Translations under genes and position numbers: made by a program
The notes under the pieces: model-generated
The model's database searches: none
Told to the model about the DNA's origin: nothing
What the model saw: the letters and a program-made list of their open reading frames with translations, nothing else
DNA from: Bacteroidetes bacterium GWA2_40_15
GTDB taxonomy: Bacteria > Bacteroidota > Bacteroidia > Bacteroidales > VadinHA17
Length of the DNA: 37,536 nt
Reading direction: 5' to 3'
Assembly: GCA_001768195.1 (NCBI GenBank)
Contig: MENI01000083.1
Coordinates: forward strand, 1-37,536
Shown: in pieces, positions 1-8,058 of the stretch
Position numbering within the stretch: the first letter of the stretch is position 1
Layout of the letters: every line of letters starts with the position of its first letter

Positions 1-70
1 TTCATGATCAACAGCATCATATGAAATTCAATTCACAAAATTAAATTGTAAAAATTAATTACATTCTGCC

Positions 71-3000
71 ATGCTTAAAAAGAATTTACTGCTCTTATTG
101 CTGATTATACCTCAGCTTCTGACAGGACAAAAAGCTTCTATAACACTGGAGAAGAGAGATATCCTGACCTATCCCTACAACGATCCCAATCCGGTTCCTA
201 TACTTACCGACCGGAGGGATGAGATCTATCCTTATCACTCATTTAACGGGTATTCAATACACGGCAAGATCCAGAAATGGGATGTCGTAAAGCTCGAGAA
301 TGATTATGTTCAGGTATGGGTAATGCCATCAGACGGAGGTAAAGTATGGGGTGCAATAGAGAAGTCGACAGGCAGGGAGTTTGTCTATCGTAATGAAGTA
401 ATGAAATACAGGAATATTTCCATGCGTGGTCCATGGACCTCCGGCGGCATTGAAATGAACTTCGGTTTTATCGGTCACAACCCGTCAACTTGTGTTCCTG
501 TCGATTACAAGATGGTTGAAAATGCCGATGGAAGCGTCAGCTGCATCGTTGGCAACTACGATCTTCCTTCACGTACGAAATGGCATGTTGAAGTGAGGCT
601 CCCAAAGGATAAGGCATATTTCGAAACCTATGCCATGTGGATCAATCCCACTCTTCTCAACCAGACATATTATAACTGGATGACAGGGGCAGCAGTAGTT
701 ACAGAGGACCTTGAGTTCCAGTATCCCGGATCGGCTGAGATAGGTCACGGAGGAGAGTTCGGACTATGGCCCGTGAATGAAGATGGCCGCGATGTGTCGT
801 GGTATAAAAACAATAAATTCGGATCGAGCAAATCGTACCATGTTGTTGGTGAGTTCAACGATTTTATGGGTGGATATTATCATAATTCAAACTTCGGCTA
901 CGGCCACTGGGCACTGTATGATGAGATGCCGGGTCATAAACTCTGGCTATGGTCACTTGCCAGAGATGGCGGTATATGGGAAGACCTTCTTACCGACAGC
1001 GACGGACAGTATATGGAACACCAGGCCGGACGTATGCATAACCAGTATGGTGGTACTTCTGCATTCAAGACTCCGATCTCGCAGACTCCTTTCAATCCTG
1101 GTCTTACCGACCGCTGGCACGAAATATGGTTTCCGGTTAAGGAGATTGGAGGGATGACAGAAGTATCTCCGTCAGGTGTACTGCATGTTGACGCAAAGGA
1201 TGGAAGACTCCAGGTGGGAGTGAACTCTCTGACTTTCGTAACAGGAAAGACTGTGGTCAGATCAGAAGGCAAAGTCGTCTTTACCGAGGAGAAGAGCTTT
1301 AAACCTATGGATGTATTCAAAACAGTTGTATCATTAAATACAAATGCAGATTATGAAGTTGTTGTTGAGGGAATGGATCTGCAGTACAACCCTTTAAAAA
1401 GGAAAGTCCTCAAGCGTCCGTTTGTTTCTACAATGCCGAAAGATATTATAACTGCTGCCTCTCTTTACCAGGAAGGTAATGAGCTCAAGGAGGCCAGGAA
1501 TTATGTAAAGGCTGAGGAGATACTTAAGAAATGTATCGGGAAAGATCCTCTCTATATTGATGCATATGCATCGCTTGCTGAGGTCCTTTACCGTTCAATG
1601 CGCTATGACTCGGCTCTCTATTATGCCAATAATGCACTTATGCTCGATACTTATCATCCTGCTGCAAACTTTTTTGCCGGCATTACTTACCTGGCAAAAG
1701 GCAATCTCACCGATGCACATGAGAGCCTGGGCTGGGCAGCGCGTTCACCTGAATACCGATCAGTAGCATATGCTCAGATGGCAGCTATCGAGTTTCTTCA
1801 GAACAATAAGCCTCTCACCGGGCATTATGCAAACCAGGCTCTGGATTACAACAGATACAACTTCAACGCTCTGCAGGTTCTGGCTGTCCTTTACAGAAAG
1901 TCGGACGAAAAGGCTAAGGCCGAAAAGATAATTCAGACTATTTTGAGTGTTGATCAGCTGAGCCATTTTGCCGATTTTGAAAACTATCTACTGAATCCTA
2001 CTGCTGATAACCTGAAACGATTCACTTCAACAATTACCAATGAGATGGCATACCAGACCTATCTCGAGCTGGCAATGACTTATTATGGTCTTGGACTGAA
2101 GGATGATGCTTTTGCAGTTCTTGAGAAAGCCCCTGTTCACCCGATGGTGACATTGTGGAAAGCTTATCTGAAGAATGATAATGCCTTGCTGAATGAAGTA
2201 GCGTTAGCATCACCGGCATTTGTTTTTCCTTACCGTACCGAAGATATTGCTGTTGTTGAATGGGCTGTTTCGAAGAATAACAGCTGGAAGTTCAGGTACT
2301 ATCTTGCTCTGAACAAGATCGCAATTCAGCGCAGAGCAGAAGGCCTGCAGCTTCTCCGCGACTGCGGCAATGAACCTGATTATGCCCCATTCTACCTGAC
2401 AAGAGCAGCTTTAATGGTTCCAAAGGATGAAGCAGGACAGCTTGCCGATCTGCAGACAGCCACGAAACTTGCTCCGAACGACTGGCGGGCATCAAACGAG
2501 CTTATCAAATACTACTCCGACAGGAAAGACTATAAGACAATGCTGACACTTACTACTGCCGCATCTAAAAAATTCAAAGGTAATCAGGCAATTGAAGTAC
2601 AGCATATTCTGGCACTTATCAATAACGGTCAGTATGCAAACAGCCTGAAACTGCTTGATGCAATGACAATTTTGCCCGGAGAGGGTGCCAGTGAAGGGAA
2701 AGTGATTTTTGAGCAGGCATCACTGCTTATGTCAATGGATCTCATTGCCAAAAAGAAATATTCCGATGCTATTAAGATGATCGAAAAATCAAAGCAATAT
2801 CCCGAGCATCTGGGTGTAGGCAAACCCTATGTTGTTGATACAAGGATTCAGGATTATCTTAATATATACTGTCTTGAGAAGCTTAACCGTAAAGCTGAAA
2901 CCGAACCGCTGAAGAAATCTATTTCGGAATATACAGGTCGCCGAAGGGGACCTTCATACAGCAATATTCTTACTGTGAACGTGCTTAACAGTATGGGAAA

Positions 3001-3175
3001 TAAGGCAGCTGCGGATGAAATGATTAAGAAATCAGAGGAATCGGACAGTCCTGCACAGAAGTGGGTTGCCGCAACTGCAAAGAATGATCAGGCAGCTGCA
3101 ACAGAGCTTGAAAAGGGATTTGGTTCGGATGTCAATTTCCAGATAATCAAAAAAGTACTGGAAGTAACTAAATAG
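71..3175 (+). CDS. Secreted DUF5107 domain protein with TPR repeats
   Basis: The protein has 1034 residues and begins with a signal peptide (a poly-Leu core at residues 5-17, ending near LLTGQ). Residues about 25-430 match the DUF5107 type: an aromatic-rich beta-sandwich resembling aldose-1-epimerase/galactose-mutarotase folds, with blocks such as GPWTSGGIEMNFG, YYNWMTGAAVV and GFGYGHW-like segments. Residues about 450-640, and again about 720-960, are helical TPR-type repeats (for example AEEILKKCIGKDPLYIDAY and SALYYANNALMLD). DUF5107-TPR proteins are frequent in Bacteroidota near glycan-degradation genes, and their biochemical role is not settled. A periplasmic or outer-membrane sugar-binding or epimerase-like role is inference. 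It lies upstream of the rest of the locus and is separated from it by a pseudogene and repeats, so membership in the same regulon is uncertain. The first 70 bases of the window show no other gene. Confidence 0.8.
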   Translation: MLKKNLLLLLLIIPQLLTGQKASITLEKRDILTYPYNDPNPVPILTDRRDEIYPYHSFNGYSIHGKIQKWDVVKLENDYVQVWVMPSDGGKVWGAIEKSTGREFVYRNEVMKYRNISMRGPWTSGGIEMNFGFIGHNPSTCVPVDYKMVENADGSVSCIVGNYDLPSRTKWHVEVRLPKDKAYFETYAMWINPTLLNQTYYNWMTGAAVVTEDLEFQYPGSAEIGHGGEFGLWPVNEDGRDVSWYKNNKFGSSKSYHVVGEFNDFMGGYYHNSNFGYGHWALYDEMPGHKLWLWSLARDGGIWEDLLTDSDGQYMEHQAGRMHNQYGGTSAFKTPISQTPFNPGLTDRWHEIWFPVKEIGGMTEVSPSGVLHVDAKDGRLQVGVNSLTFVTGKTVVRSEGKVVFTEEKSFKPMDVFKTVVSLNTNADYEVVVEGMDLQYNPLKRKVLKRPFVSTMPKDIITAASLYQEGNELKEARNYVKAEEILKKCIGKDPLYIDAYASLAEVLYRSMRYDSALYYANNALMLDTYHPAANFFAGITYLAKGNLTDAHESLGWAARSPEYRSVAYAQMAAIEFLQNNKPLTGHYANQALDYNRYNFNALQVLAVLYRKSDEKAKAEKIIQTILSVDQLSHFADFENYLLNPTADNLKRFTSTITNEMAYQTYLELAMTYYGLGLKDDAFAVLEKAPVHPMVTLWKAYLKNDNALLNEVALASPAFVFPYRTEDIAVVEWAVSKNNSWKFRYYLALNKIAIQRRAEGLQLLRDCGNEPDYAPFYLTRAALMVPKDEAGQLADLQTATKLAPNDWRASNELIKYYSDRKDYKTMLTLTTAASKKFKGNQAIEVQHILALINNGQYANSLKLLDAMTILPGEGASEGKVIFEQASLLMSMDLIAKKKYSDAIKMIEKSKQYPEHLGVGKPYVVDTRIQDYLNIYCLEKLNRKAETEPLKKSISEYTGRRRGPSYSNILTVNVLNSMGNKAAADEMIKKSEESDSPAQKWVAATAKNDQAAATELEKGFGSDVNFQIIKKVLEVTK

Positions 3176-3180
3176 AATAC

Positions 3181-3214
3181 CTCACCCCAAACCCCTCTCC
3201 CGCAGAAGAGGGGC
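3181..3214. repeat. G/C-rich intergenic repeat, copy 1, hairpin-forming
   Basis: The sequence starts CTCACCCC and contains CCCCTCT...AGAGGGG arms that can form a hairpin. A related copy in inverted orientation lies at 3805-3844, just after the nitrilase pseudogene. It follows the stop codon of the DUF5107 gene directly, so it could also act as a transcript 3' end, but no T-run follows. Confidence 0.6.
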
Positions 3215-3295
3215 TATTTAAATGATAATCATTTGTTTACACTCTATATCCATTTGGAGTAGTGGTCAGGTGATGAGGACTTTAAAATATCAGGA

Positions 3296-3797
3296 ATGGC
3301 ATATTTATTAAAGTTGATTGCATTATTTAATCTGATATTAATAGCCATACCTATGACAGCCCAGAATCAAACCAGAGAGTTTAAGCTTGCTTTAGTTCAG
3401 ATGTATGTTACCCCCGGCGATTTGCTGAAAAACCTCTCTCATGCGACACAACTTATTACTGAAGCAGCAGCCGGAGGAGCAAATGTTGTTCTGCTGCCTG
3501 AGGTAATAGACCTTGGCTGGACTCATCCCTCTGCAAAGGAACTGGCAGGGATCATCCCCGGTGGAAAGGCATTCAATACACTGGCAAATGCTGCAAAAAA
3601 ACAATGTCAGGATCTGCTGGAAATGCATCGGTTGTTCACTTATCATCGGTCCCGAAGGAAAGGAAGAATTAATGGGTCCTTATGGAGATAAAGCTGAAAA
3701 AATTATGTTTTATAACATAAATCCTGTTCCGCGTCCGGCACCCCTGTCCCCGTTGGCTTCGCCGATCCCGCAAGCGGGATTCAAAGGGGAAATCTAA
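3296..3797 (+). pseudogene. Decayed carbon-nitrogen hydrolase (nitrilase family)
   Basis: Frame 2 starts with a hydrophobic signal-like segment and then reads like a nitrilase-superfamily N-terminus: FKLALVQMYVT, then GGANVVLLPEV, which holds the family's catalytic Glu. At the A7 run at 3595-3601 the reading shifts: frame 3 continues as NNVRIC, as expected after AAK. Reading then jumps straight to a C-terminal block, SLIIGPEGKEELMGPYG followed by VPRPA. The region between, which in this family carries the catalytic Lys and Cys, is missing, and the tail after VPRPA is replaced by palindromic repeat sequence. About 165 codons remain against roughly 300 in the family. At least two lesions are present (a homopolymer shift and an internal deletion), so I call it a pseudogene. 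The weaker alternative is an assembly error. Confidence 0.75.
3765..3780. repeat. Short perfect palindrome ATCCCGC-AA-GCGGGAT
   Basis: Seven-base arms around an AA loop lie inside a larger CCCC...GGGG frame (about 3748-3790). This replaces the expected C-terminal coding sequence of the nitrilase remnant, suggesting that a repeat element entered or replaced the gene end. Confidence 0.6.
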
Positions 3798-3804
3798 TAA
3801 AGTC

Positions 3805-3844
3805 GCCCCCTCTTTGCGAAGCAGAGAGGGGGATGGGGGGTGAG
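3805..3844. repeat. G/C-rich intergenic repeat, copy 2, inverted relative to 3181
   Basis: CCCCCTCT...AGAGGGGG arms are followed by GGGGGGTGAG, the reverse complement of the CTCACCCC start of copy 1. Together the two copies bracket the nitrilase remnant. The sequence also sits just downstream of the minus-strand DUF5009 gene that ends at 3864 and may serve as its 3' hairpin. Confidence 0.6.
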
Positions 3845-3863
3845 TTCATGAGTCGCCTGTCGC

Positions 3864-4964
3864 CTACAGCCTTATAAATATCTTCTTCTTATACAGGTAG
3901 TAACACATATACCACACCATTGCCACAACAACGATTGTCAGCATTACATCTTTACCCGCATCACTCATCCAGAAAAAGATCCTCGATATGAAAGGATCAG
4001 CTGCACCGCGAAGGAGGTTCTTACCACCGAGGTTGGAGAAAAGGTAGATGAATATGGCATTCATACCAACTATGGCAAAGAACATAAGTGTCCGGGTATA
4101 TTTCATCATATCTATCAGCCAGTACGAGAATGCCATTGCAACAAGACAATAACCTCCGCTGGTTATTACGAATGAGCTGGTGCATATACGTTTGATTATC
4201 GGAATACAGGGATCCATCAGATAGCCGGCAGCGATCGTAATAATACCAGGAATTAGCATCGTAAGTAATTTCTTTTTATATGAAAAGTCTTTCATAAGCA
4301 GCATCCCGACAAGTACGCCCCATATTGTATGGGCTGTAGTTGGTATCGCATTGAAAGAGACCCAGTGCCCTGTACTCAGGTGTCCGGATATCAGCAAGTC
4401 GACCCAGGCACCAAAGTTCTTATCAGGAGTAAATGGCTGGTTGAATCCATCTACCGGAAATACCCTGTAGATAACATCCGAGAGGATTATCATTGCAAAT
4501 GATATTGCAATCTGGATCTTAAAATCTGTCCTCATTATCAGGAAAGCTACCAGGTAAGTGAATGAGAGCTGTGCCAGAACATTCTGGAAAGCATAGGAAT
4601 CGCGATCCGACCCAAGCATGAAACCTAAGGCAAGAAGCCAGAATGATCTTGAGAGTGCATGCAGAAATGCTTTTTTCCAGCTGTCGCCCCTTGCCAGTCT
4701 CTTTGACAGGGAGAAAGGCATTGCCACTCCTACAATGAACATGAAGAATGGCTGGACCAGGTCCCATGCATAAAGGCCCTGCCATTCAGCATGTTCAAAC
4801 TGCCGGCTAAGGAGTGCAATAACAGAGCCTCCCATGTCGTTTTTTGCCAGTTCATGAAATATATTTGTTACACCTGTAACAAGCATGAACATTGTAAAAC
4901 CTCTGAAAAAATCGACCGATAGTACACGATCCGGTGCCTTTTCTGCCTGAATTGGAGTGCTCAT
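3864..4964 (-). CDS. DUF5009 / HGSNAT-NagX-like membrane acyltransferase, copy B
   Basis: This is a 366-residue integral membrane protein with around ten hydrophobic segments. The N-terminal signature RVLSVDFFRGFTM, then HAEWQGLYAWDLVQPFFMF, matches the DUF5009/heparan-alpha-glucosaminide N-acetyltransferase-like group. In the human enzyme the His before the W-(N/Q)-G-L block lies in the active-site region, and here it is His in HAEW. The known family reaction moves acetyl from cytosolic acetyl-CoA to the amino group of a terminal glucosamine on the other side of the membrane. Activity of the bacterial DUF5009 proteins is inferred, and the acyl acceptor here is unknown. It is the last gene of the minus-strand cluster, 89 bases after its paralogue (5054-6169), with which it shares near-identical blocks (VLAQLS.TYLVAFLIM, Y.YK.KIFI). 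A tandem duplication is likely. Confidence 0.8.
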   Translation of the reverse strand: MSTPIQAEKAPDRVLSVDFFRGFTMFMLVTGVTNIFHELAKNDMGGSVIALLSRQFEHAEWQGLYAWDLVQPFFMFIVGVAMPFSLSKRLARGDSWKKAFLHALSRSFWLLALGFMLGSDRDSYAFQNVLAQLSFTYLVAFLIMRTDFKIQIAISFAMIILSDVIYRVFPVDGFNQPFTPDKNFGAWVDLLISGHLSTGHWVSFNAIPTTAHTIWGVLVGMLLMKDFSYKKKLLTMLIPGIITIAAGYLMDPCIPIIKRICTSSFVITSGGYCLVAMAFSYWLIDMMKYTRTLMFFAIVGMNAIFIYLFSNLGGKNLLRGAADPFISRIFFWMSDAGKDVMLTIVVVAMVWYMCYYLYKKKIFIRL

Positions 4965-4980
4965 AGTTATTGGTATTAGG

Positions 4981-5041
4981 GCTCACGACTCAGGGCTCAC
5001 GACGCAGGGCTTCCTGTCGCCTGTCGCCTGTCGCCTGTCGC
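4981..5041. repeat. Short tandem repeats between the two DUF5009 genes
   Basis: A 14-base unit GCTCACGACNCAGG occurs twice (4981-4994, 4995-5008), followed by four copies of the heptamer CTGTCGC (5014-5041). A shorter stretch of the same kind (GTCGCCTGTCGCC, near 3851-3864) lies at the 3' end of the other DUF5009 gene. The gene duplication may therefore have carried its 3' flank with it. Confidence 0.7.
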
Positions 5042-5053
5042 CGGTTACCGGAT

Positions 5054-6169
5054 TTATATCTTTATGAATATCTTGTTCTTATACAACCAGTAACACATAT
5101 ACCACTGAGCTGCCCAAACAATAAGGCTTGTGGCAATTCCAACCGTCAGGATGCCTGCCCAGGTCAGCAACGAAGTGGTGAATGGAGTGAAGATCTTATA
5201 TAAAAGAGCTGCTCCACCGACTTCAAAGAAAACGTAGATGGCAATACAGTTCATACCTACAATCAGGAATGGTTTTGCTCCTTCAATAAACTTCTTTTTA
5301 ACATCTATCAGCCAGTAAGAGAAACAGAGTGCAAGGAGTGTCCAGCCTGCACTCGCAAACACGAACGATGATGTGGCTATCTTCTTGATTATTGGTGTTA
5401 TGCCGAGCCAGTCAAGGCCAAATCCGACAGCGAGGCAGATAATACCTGCAATGATAAGAGTCTTTATTCTTTCACTTGCCGGTTTATCGCTCATCAGCAG
5501 TTTCCCTGCAAGTACACCCCACACTGTATGAGCAGTTGTTGATACAAAGTTGAGAGTTGCCCAGATACTCGTTTTGTCAGTTCCCTCAACCATCTGGTTG
5601 AACCATGCTCCAAGATTTTTATATGGAACCCATGCCTGGTTGAACCCTTCAACAGGGAAGAAGCGGTAGGCAAGATCAATCAGGAGAAGAATGATAAGTG
5701 TGAAAGAGATCTGGAATTTTGCACTTTTGTTCATTATCAGGAATGCAACCAGGTAAGTTACAGATAGCTGCGCCAGTACATCCTGAAATCTCCATACTAT
5801 TTTACCTGGTCCGATGCAATAGATGGCCCATCCTAAAAAGAGGAGGAGCGCAGAACGTTTCAGAGCATGAAGAAGTATTTTTCTGTCGGAATCACCTTTT
5901 TTCTTCCTGTTGGTTACGGCAAAAGGTATAGCCACACCAACAATGAACATAAAGAATGGCTGGATCAGATCCCAGAAGCGGAGGCCGTTCCATTCGTGAT
6001 GGCTCAGCTGTGTTGCAAAAAAGTGAATTACTCCTGTTCCTCCGAACTCATGCAGATGCTCGTAAAGCAATGTGCTTTCGCCTATAAGCAGGAACATTGT
6101 AAAACCGCGAAAGAAATCGACAGAGAGAACTCTCTCTTTGGGTTGAATGAACTGGTCGGGTGTTGTCAT
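5054..6169 (-). CDS. DUF5009 / HGSNAT-NagX-like membrane acyltransferase, copy A
   Basis: This is a 371-residue polytopic membrane protein. Key blocks are RVLSVDFFRGFTMFLL near the N-terminus, then HHEWNGLRFWDLIQPFFMF with the family's conserved His, and a C-terminal MCYWLYKNKIFIKI. Its blocks match those of the adjacent copy ending at 3864 throughout. Its start lies only 12 bases after the stop of the DUF4091 gene (6182-8020), so the two are almost certainly co-transcribed. The likely role is transfer of an acyl, probably acetyl, group to an amino sugar or sugar hydroxyl outside the cytoplasm. Family membership is well supported, but the substrate is not. Sequence drift between the two copies in the first loop (TLLYEHLHEFGG versus NIFHELAKNDMGG) may mean different acceptors. 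Confidence 0.8.
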   Translation of the reverse strand: MTTPDQFIQPKERVLSVDFFRGFTMFLLIGESTLLYEHLHEFGGTGVIHFFATQLSHHEWNGLRFWDLIQPFFMFIVGVAIPFAVTNRKKKGDSDRKILLHALKRSALLLFLGWAIYCIGPGKIVWRFQDVLAQLSVTYLVAFLIMNKSAKFQISFTLIILLLIDLAYRFFPVEGFNQAWVPYKNLGAWFNQMVEGTDKTSIWATLNFVSTTAHTVWGVLAGKLLMSDKPASERIKTLIIAGIICLAVGFGLDWLGITPIIKKIATSSFVFASAGWTLLALCFSYWLIDVKKKFIEGAKPFLIVGMNCIAIYVFFEVGGAALLYKIFTPFTTSLLTWAGILTVGIATSLIVWAAQWYMCYWLYKNKIFIKI

Positions 6170-6181
6170 ACTTAAGAATAT

Positions 6182-8020
6182 TTATTTCAATAATTGCAAT
6201 AGCTCATCCCTTACCTGATCATAGTCGATGCTGCTTTCTGACCATTGAACTTTATCGGTCATTTTCACCTCACTCATTGCTTTTGGCACTATCCTGTTGA
6301 TCATCTTCTTTACTGTTTCCCTGCCAGCCTTCTGTTCAGCCATTTTCATTAATACAGCATCCTGCTGGCCCCGTCGCAGATTTTTTAATCTTATCGATGG
6401 CATAAGCTGATTCAGTCCCCTGTCCTCATCGGGATAGAAAGGCATTCTTCCCGGATAAAAGAGGATTCCGTCGCCGTTTCCGAATTCCATGCTGTTGTTT
6501 ATGAATGTAAGTGGATTTGAAAATATGTTCTGGTGTAATCGTCCCTTTGGTCCCTGGGAATTATGCTGCCAGTGTGTGGTCTCCCATATGAACCACTGGT
6601 TAATTCCGTATTTATATAATATCCACGGATTGACCCTGTAGTCTATTCCGGCTCCTTCAAGAATCACTGAACCTATACGAGGCCTGTTACCGTTATAGAA
6701 CCAGTAATCTCCTCCTTTTGCCCGGAGTGAGGGAAGCATTTTCAGCTCGATACCGTCATAAGCGGCCCAGATATCTATGCTGCCTGAAAGTTCTTCCCTG
6801 TAGTGCGATGTTGTGAAAACAGGGAGCGATTTCCCAATCCCGGGATTACTTTTTACCAGGGCAGCCTTCTCTTTTACCAGTTCGAAAACCGGAGGGGTTG
6901 GTTCATCAATAATATACCAGAAATAAGTTATTTCCGGTGCATTTTTCTTAAACCATTCAACCCAGAGATCAGACTGTTTCCAGACCTCTTCACTGTTATT
7001 TCCCAGCACATTACTTCCATACATACCGATTGGAAAAAGGGATTCCCCTGTACCTTCGCCCGGGCCATTGTAACCATTGGCCGGAGTGAATGCACTTCCA
7101 TCTAAATATGTCTTATATCTCTCCATCTTTTCAATGTTGAAAGGAGAACGGTTAACATCAAAGCCCCCTGACATATTAATTCTGTGCCTGTGAGCTTCGA
7201 ATTTGATCATTTTGTCGAGATTCTCCTGTGACAAACCCGGAAAGTATTCCCCTATATCTCCGTTGAAAGCCCATATATTGGTTGCGTTATCCTCTGACAG
7301 ATAGAATGGTGACAATTCAACTTCCAGAGGCAGTTCTTTAATTACTTTTCCTGCTTCCAGCACTTTTACAAAGCCATAATAAACACCGGCAGGAAAGCTT
7401 TCCTGGTCACGGGGCAGATGAATATCCACCCAGAAACCCTGGTTCTGAAAAGATCGCCCCATAAAGTGTTTGTCTCTGTCATTAACTGCAGGAATATTGA
7501 GTGGAAATCCGCCCCGCCCCGGCATTGCATTGGAAGGGATAAGTGCATCGGGGATCCAGCCTGTCATCTTTTTCGGTGCAGAGGCGGCTGATCCGTAAAA
7601 CCAGTTTGGATGTGTTGAATCGACTACATGAAGATAATGCTGGCTGAATACCTCTACAGTACCTGCAGGTCCATATTTAAGAGTGTTACCGCCTATAACC
7701 CTTCCGGAGCCTTTTTCAACCGGTGACTCAACTGATATTTCAATTGCCCCTGCTCCCTTTTTATCAACTTCAACTATTACCTGGAATGCAAGTACTTCAT
7801 TATAAAGGCCTTTCAATCTTATTCTATTTCCATCCCAGATGAAACTAGACTCCCTTGCGGAATGGTTATCATCATTGCGGAATACTTTCTCCCCGTCTCC
7901 CACAGCCCAGGCGTTTTTTACCTGGCTGTAACCTGGTGAATAAAAAAGAAACAGAATGGCTATTATTATCAGTATTCTTACAGCAAAACTGCTGTTAACT
8001 CCTGATTTGTAAGATCTCAT
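6182..8020 (-). CDS. DUF4091 (GH123-like) glycosidase, intact
   Basis: The protein has 612 residues with a hydrophobic export segment (residues 13-32). Residues about 36-245 form an N-terminal beta-rich domain (starts KNAWAVGDGEKVFR; contains GFWVDIHLPRDQESFPAGVYYG). A TIM-barrel-like catalytic domain follows. D372-E373 in YIIDEP correspond to the Asp-Glu pair that drives substrate-assisted hydrolysis in GH123. The C-terminal DUF4091 blocks are present (YRVNPWILYKYGINQWFIW; NGDGILFYPG; SIRLKNLRRGQQD). In the last block the usual DG(I/M).DYEY reads GQQDAVL, a small departure. GH123 enzymes remove beta-linked GalNAc, but DUF4091 is broader than GH123, so the substrate is inferred. It lies 12 bases before the DUF5009 gene and 38 bases after the TIM-barrel gene, so it is part of the minus-strand operon. 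Confidence 0.8.
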   Translation of the reverse strand: MRSYKSGVNSSFAVRILIIIAILFLFYSPGYSQVKNAWAVGDGEKVFRNDDNHSARESSFIWDGNRIRLKGLYNEVLAFQVIVEVDKKGAGAIEISVESPVEKGSGRVIGGNTLKYGPAGTVEVFSQHYLHVVDSTHPNWFYGSAASAPKKMTGWIPDALIPSNAMPGRGGFPLNIPAVNDRDKHFMGRSFQNQGFWVDIHLPRDQESFPAGVYYGFVKVLEAGKVIKELPLEVELSPFYLSEDNATNIWAFNGDIGEYFPGLSQENLDKMIKFEAHRHRINMSGGFDVNRSPFNIEKMERYKTYLDGSAFTPANGYNGPGEGTGESLFPIGMYGSNVLGNNSEEVWKQSDLWVEWFKKNAPEITYFWYIIDEPTPPVFELVKEKAALVKSNPGIGKSLPVFTTSHYREELSGSIDIWAAYDGIELKMLPSLRAKGGDYWFYNGNRPRIGSVILEGAGIDYRVNPWILYKYGINQWFIWETTHWQHNSQGPKGRLHQNIFSNPLTFINNSMEFGNGDGILFYPGRMPFYPDEDRGLNQLMPSIRLKNLRRGQQDAVLMKMAEQKAGRETVKKMINRIVPKAMSEVKMTDKVQWSESSIDYDQVRDELLQLLK

Positions 8021-8058
8021 ATTGCCAGGTATAGATTTATAAATTCAGAACTATATCA

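Noticed and set aside
3513-3797. Independent small gene at 3513-3797
   Set aside because: Its meaningful residues (NNVRIC, SLIIGPEGK) are the shifted continuation of the nitrilase remnant.
4981-5041. CRISPR array
   Set aside because: Units are 7 and 14 bases with no spacers, and no cas genes are present.
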